The position numbers were made by a program, and so were the translations under genes. 64,000 nt of DNA from Castor canadensis (taxonomy: Eukaryota; Chordata; Mammalia; Rodentia; Castoridae), in contig NC_133398.1 in NCBI RefSeq assembly GCF_047511655.1, forward strand, positions 107,710,332 to 107,774,331, given 5' to 3'. Positions 61,130 to 64,000 of the stretch are shown here, in pieces. Numbering within the stretch: position 1 is the first letter of the stretch; every line of letters starts with the position of its first letter. The notes beneath the pieces are model-generated. The model saw only the letters and a program-made list of their open reading frames with translations, made no database searches and was not told the DNA's origin.

Positions 61130-62680
61130 GCACATCACCAAAATTCAAATTGTTGTTCTCCTAGATTCATGATTAATTTAGGACAGAAAGCTTGCTACAT
61201 CTGCTTCCAGCAGCTGGCATTACACGCCTAGTTTAAGCAGACTTACATCTAGCGTCCATCTCTTTCATTAAATTTCTTCTTCATTTTCCTGATTAAGTCC
61301 AATCTAGTCAATTTTCCTATGCACTACCATGTCTCAAGAAGGCTTTAATTCTTCATATTGCATTAATATTGTAGTTGTTTGTAGTCCATAGTGATTTACT
61401 ATTACAACATGGAAGACTTCTTAGTTTTTGAACATTCTGTCAAAATGACGAAAAACCAGATCATCCTTAATGGAAACATGATTTCAATTGACATCGAGCT
61501 TTCTAAAGCAATGTTAGAGACAAGAATCCAATAAAATGACATTTTTAAACAGCTGAAAGGAAATAAATGTCGATGCTTGAAGTATGAGTAACCAAAATCT
61601 TTTAAAGAGGAGGACATAGAAAAAGACAAGAATACCAGGGTTCAAAAGTTTTATGTTGCATAAACCCCCTTGAAACTATCCTAGAGGGAACAGTCCATTA
61701 CGATGGAAAATAAACCTCAAGGTATTAGGCTTGTGGAAACAAAAGATGTTAGGGACATTTATTGTACCTAACAATGACATAAAAACATAGCATATCAAAA
61801 AGCAACTCAAAGTGTAAGAAAATAGCCTCTTGGACAAACCAGAGCCAGAGGTGGCCAGAGGGGACTACAGAACTTGTTTGATTTCCTAGGATAATGATAA
61901 GATTGTCACATATGGGAAATTGGGAAAGTTAACATAAATAGTTGTCTAACCACCATACTAAAAATATTTAAAGTTTAAACAAGAATATTCTGTAAAGTGG
62001 AAGGTGCAAATAAAGAGGGGGAAAAGAAATAATAAAGTATGGGAAACAGCATAAAATGGCAGTGGTAAATCATAATAGGAAATAATTAAATAGCTCATAG
62101 GTAAGGATAAGATTTTTTAAATGTGAAAAAGCCAAGATCAAAGAGAACATACTGGAAATAAAAAATCATGGAGAAAATATAGCAGGTGATTGGAGAAAAT
62201 GCTGTAGACCAATAGAAGAAATAGTGGATGTGTAAGATGTTCTCATGAACTGACCACTCATAACTCTATTGCTAAACAGATGCCCCCATTACCATTAAAG
62301 TTGTATAAAAATGCCATATACCCACAAGCAGGGGCTACATGTAATTTGTAAACCATATGAAGCATCAAGGCAAGTTTACCACGTGAATCCCCCTGTAGAA
62401 TGGTATCATGAAGTTCATAAAGGACTCAACACTCTCCTGTATGGTCTGGGCTATACTTGAGTCTAATGATGAGGACAAAGGAGATCCTGCCAGTAAAATC
62501 CCTGGGGAATAGCCCAAAACAAGGTCAACATCAGATTTTTAAGGGCTGTAAAATAGGTACACCTCAAGCCAAGATCTGAAATGGTTAAGAGCAATCAGAT
62601 AATATCTAAGTTAGAAATGGACTAAGGTCTACCTCTGACAGATTGAAGAGTTGGAAGTAAGAATCTAGAAGGCCCAGGAG
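61130..62680. other. Upstream flank of the SPATA31-like gene, no feature recognised
   Basis: AT-rich; no open frame or repeat that I can name. Confidence 0.4.
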
Positions 62681-62689
62681 GATGGAGGA

Positions 62690-62871
62690 TGTGCTAAGCT
62701 GGAGGCTGGAGGAGGGGCTGTCATGCAGCCTGTTCTTCCTATGGTACCACCTCCTCCCAGGAGCCCTTTGTGATGAGGATGTCACAGCTCTGTGATGCAG
62801 GCCTGGGCCCTCTGCCTAGTCCCAAAGGAAACTCCCAGAGCTCAGTTGACTGACAGCAACAGTGTGATCAA
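62690..62871 (+). promoter_or_regulatory. Possible proximal promoter/5' UTR of the SPATA31-like gene
   Basis: GC content rises sharply here. 'gatgtcacagctctgtgatg' at 62776-62795 holds a tcacag/ctgtga inverted repeat and a TGTCA half-site of the CREM/CREB kind used by many testis genes. No TATA box is obvious. Its role is inferred from position 80-100 bp before the start codon. Confidence 0.4.
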
Positions 62872-63060
62872 ATGAAGAGTCCTCTTTTTCCTGAAAAGTG
62901 TTAGTGCACATGGCTGAGCCCCAGGTCCACCACCTGGGCAACGGATGTAGTCCTTGCCTTTGTGTGCGGACTGGGCCTCTTCCTCCTGTTACTGCCCTAC
63001 CTCCAGGCTAATCCATCCCCACCACTATCACCACCTGGGAAAAAGAAAACTCAGAGGAAG
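62872..63060 (+). pseudogene. SPATA31: SPATA31 (FAM75) family exon 1, frame-disrupted
   Basis: SPATA31 proteins are large, mostly testis-expressed proteins that begin with a short exon encoding a membrane segment. Here the ATG at 62872 opens MKSPLFP and soon hits a stop. The matching continuation [15 protein letters not shown], the hydrophobic [17 protein letters not shown] and a proline-rich [12 protein letters not shown] lie in another frame. Two small deletions near 62890 and 62908 would explain this. A consensus donor (gtaaga) follows at 63061. The hydrophobic segment and the P-P-G-K end are the family hallmark. Which paralogue it is (A, C, D or E type) cannot be told. It is probably a pseudogene, although sequencing indels are possible. 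Confidence 0.82.
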
Positions 63061-63763
63061 GTAAGAAACCCACAAAAAATGGTTCTCTACTGTTATTTCC
63101 ACTTTTCCAAATCAAGTCGAGAGACTGTCCAAAAGAGAAATCTCAGGAGAGAACAAGACAACCTTCCCTTAGGCCCTGGCAGGTCAGGACAGGGGTGACA
63201 GTGAGCACTAGTTAGTCTATCTGAGTTCTCAGATCATCTGTGTGGTGTGCTTCAGGTGTCAGGACAAAATCAAACACTGTGACTCAGTGGCCAAAGACTG
63301 GATTGCTCAAAGACTTGGGGACTTATGGGGAAGCCCAGGCTCTAAGCGCTGGTTCATCAGTGCCCTTTTCATGGCAGCTGCCTGCAGGCACGACTTGTCT
63401 CTGTATTGGTATGGTCTAAGGACTATATTGAGCCTGAGAGCCTCCCATCAGAGGCCAAAGGAGGCAGACATCAACTTGGCAGCAGAAAGGAACTTGGAGG
63501 GCTGGGTCTGTGATCTTGAGCAGAGGGACAGTGGCATCTGTGGTGGATCTCACTGAGAAAATCCCTCTTTGTGTTTCTTACAGAAGGAAAACAAAAAATA
63601 TTTGTACTCACTTTAGAAATGAATAAAAGGAATAAGTACACAGATCCACTAATTCAATATAGAATATCATTATTCATGAATAATGAACATCTGCAGCTTG
63701 CCTACAAGGAGGAGTGAGAGAGAATTGAGCCCAGCCTCTCTTTTTTTCTTTCTTGTTTCTCAG

Positions 63764-63817
63764 TGTCAAATGCACATAGGGGCTGGAGAAGAAGGAAGAA
63801 GAGTGACCCTGTGAAAG
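63764..63817 (+). pseudogene. SPATA31: SPATA31 family exon 2 (basic exon), probably frameshifted
   Basis: After acceptor tttctcag, 54 bp encode in one frame RGWRRRRKKSDPVK, the arginine-rich stretch found in the second exon of SPATA31 genes. A donor gtaagg follows, in the phase expected. Joining exon 1 in phase 0 puts this stretch out of frame by one base, so a further indel is likely. The third, very large exon of the family would lie beyond the right edge of the window. Confidence 0.7.
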
Positions 63818-64000
63818 GTAAGGCTCTGCCATTCAATCCTAACTTGATGTCAGAGCTAAGTTGATGTCACCTGCCCCTAAAGGACCAGAGCCATGTCTGT
63901 GTCTCCTGGGATGTCAGTTGCAGATCCCTGAGAAGGAGGCTCCTTGGGAAGGAAATCAGAAGCTGGGATACCTCTCAGGTTCCATGCTCAGAAAGAGGCT

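Noticed and set aside
63242-63556. 104-codon open frame on the plus strand near the right end
   Set aside because: It lies between the two SPATA31 exons with no splice sites of its own and no domain; treated as intronic chance.

Overview
The window is mammalian nuclear DNA with no prokaryotic gene organisation. It is AT-rich, almost free of long open frames, and full of LINE-1 pieces, tRNA-derived and 7SL (B1/Alu-like) SINEs and microsatellites. The SINE mixture includes a rodent ID element. A recurrent G-rich LINE-1 3' tail ending in a 'tatgcacatatgaataaa'-like string points to a rodent, most likely a castorimorph. Beaver (Castor) is my best guess, from memory of its repeats rather than from any search.

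Layout. 1-2.4 kb: SINEs and a LINE-1 RT fragment. 2.4-2.85 kb: a promoter-like block with a ZNF143-type motif, a perfect CRE and an NRF1-like site, the kind of 5' end that KRAB zinc-finger genes have. 8.6-15.4 kb: an antisense LINE-1 interrupted by SINEs, short LINE-1 tails and a nearly complete class I endogenous retrovirus on the minus strand (9083-14332). The provirus has two LTRs, a 5-bp target duplication, a tRNA-Phe primer-binding site and broken gag, pro, pol and env remnants. 20.5-23.25 kb: a KRAB zinc-finger pseudogene on the plus strand with separate KRAB-A, KRAB-B and finger exons, all with stops or frame breaks. 27.2-30.2 kb: an old antisense LINE-1 invaded by three copies of one LTR-like family, one of them split by another LTR-like block. 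44.72-44.92 kb: one isolated exon of a CNTNAP3-like discoidin domain with good splice sites and two stops. 53.6-56.2 and 58.5-59.35 kb: LINE-1. 62.87 kb to the right edge: the first two coding exons of a SPATA31 (FAM75) family member on the plus strand, with small frame breaks.

The three host-gene remnants (KRAB-ZNF, CNTNAP3, SPATA31) are neighbours in a rapidly rearranging, duplication-rich region in other mammals (human 9p12/9q13 has ZNF658, CNTNAP3 and SPATA31A). The window therefore looks like a decayed or duplicated segment of that syntenic block. I see no intact protein-coding gene here and no novel multi-gene system. The most informative signals are the complete structural record of the retroviral insertion, the leader hairpin inside it, the trimeric SINEs, the cluster of ultra-short LINE-1 tail insertions, and the three decayed host genes.
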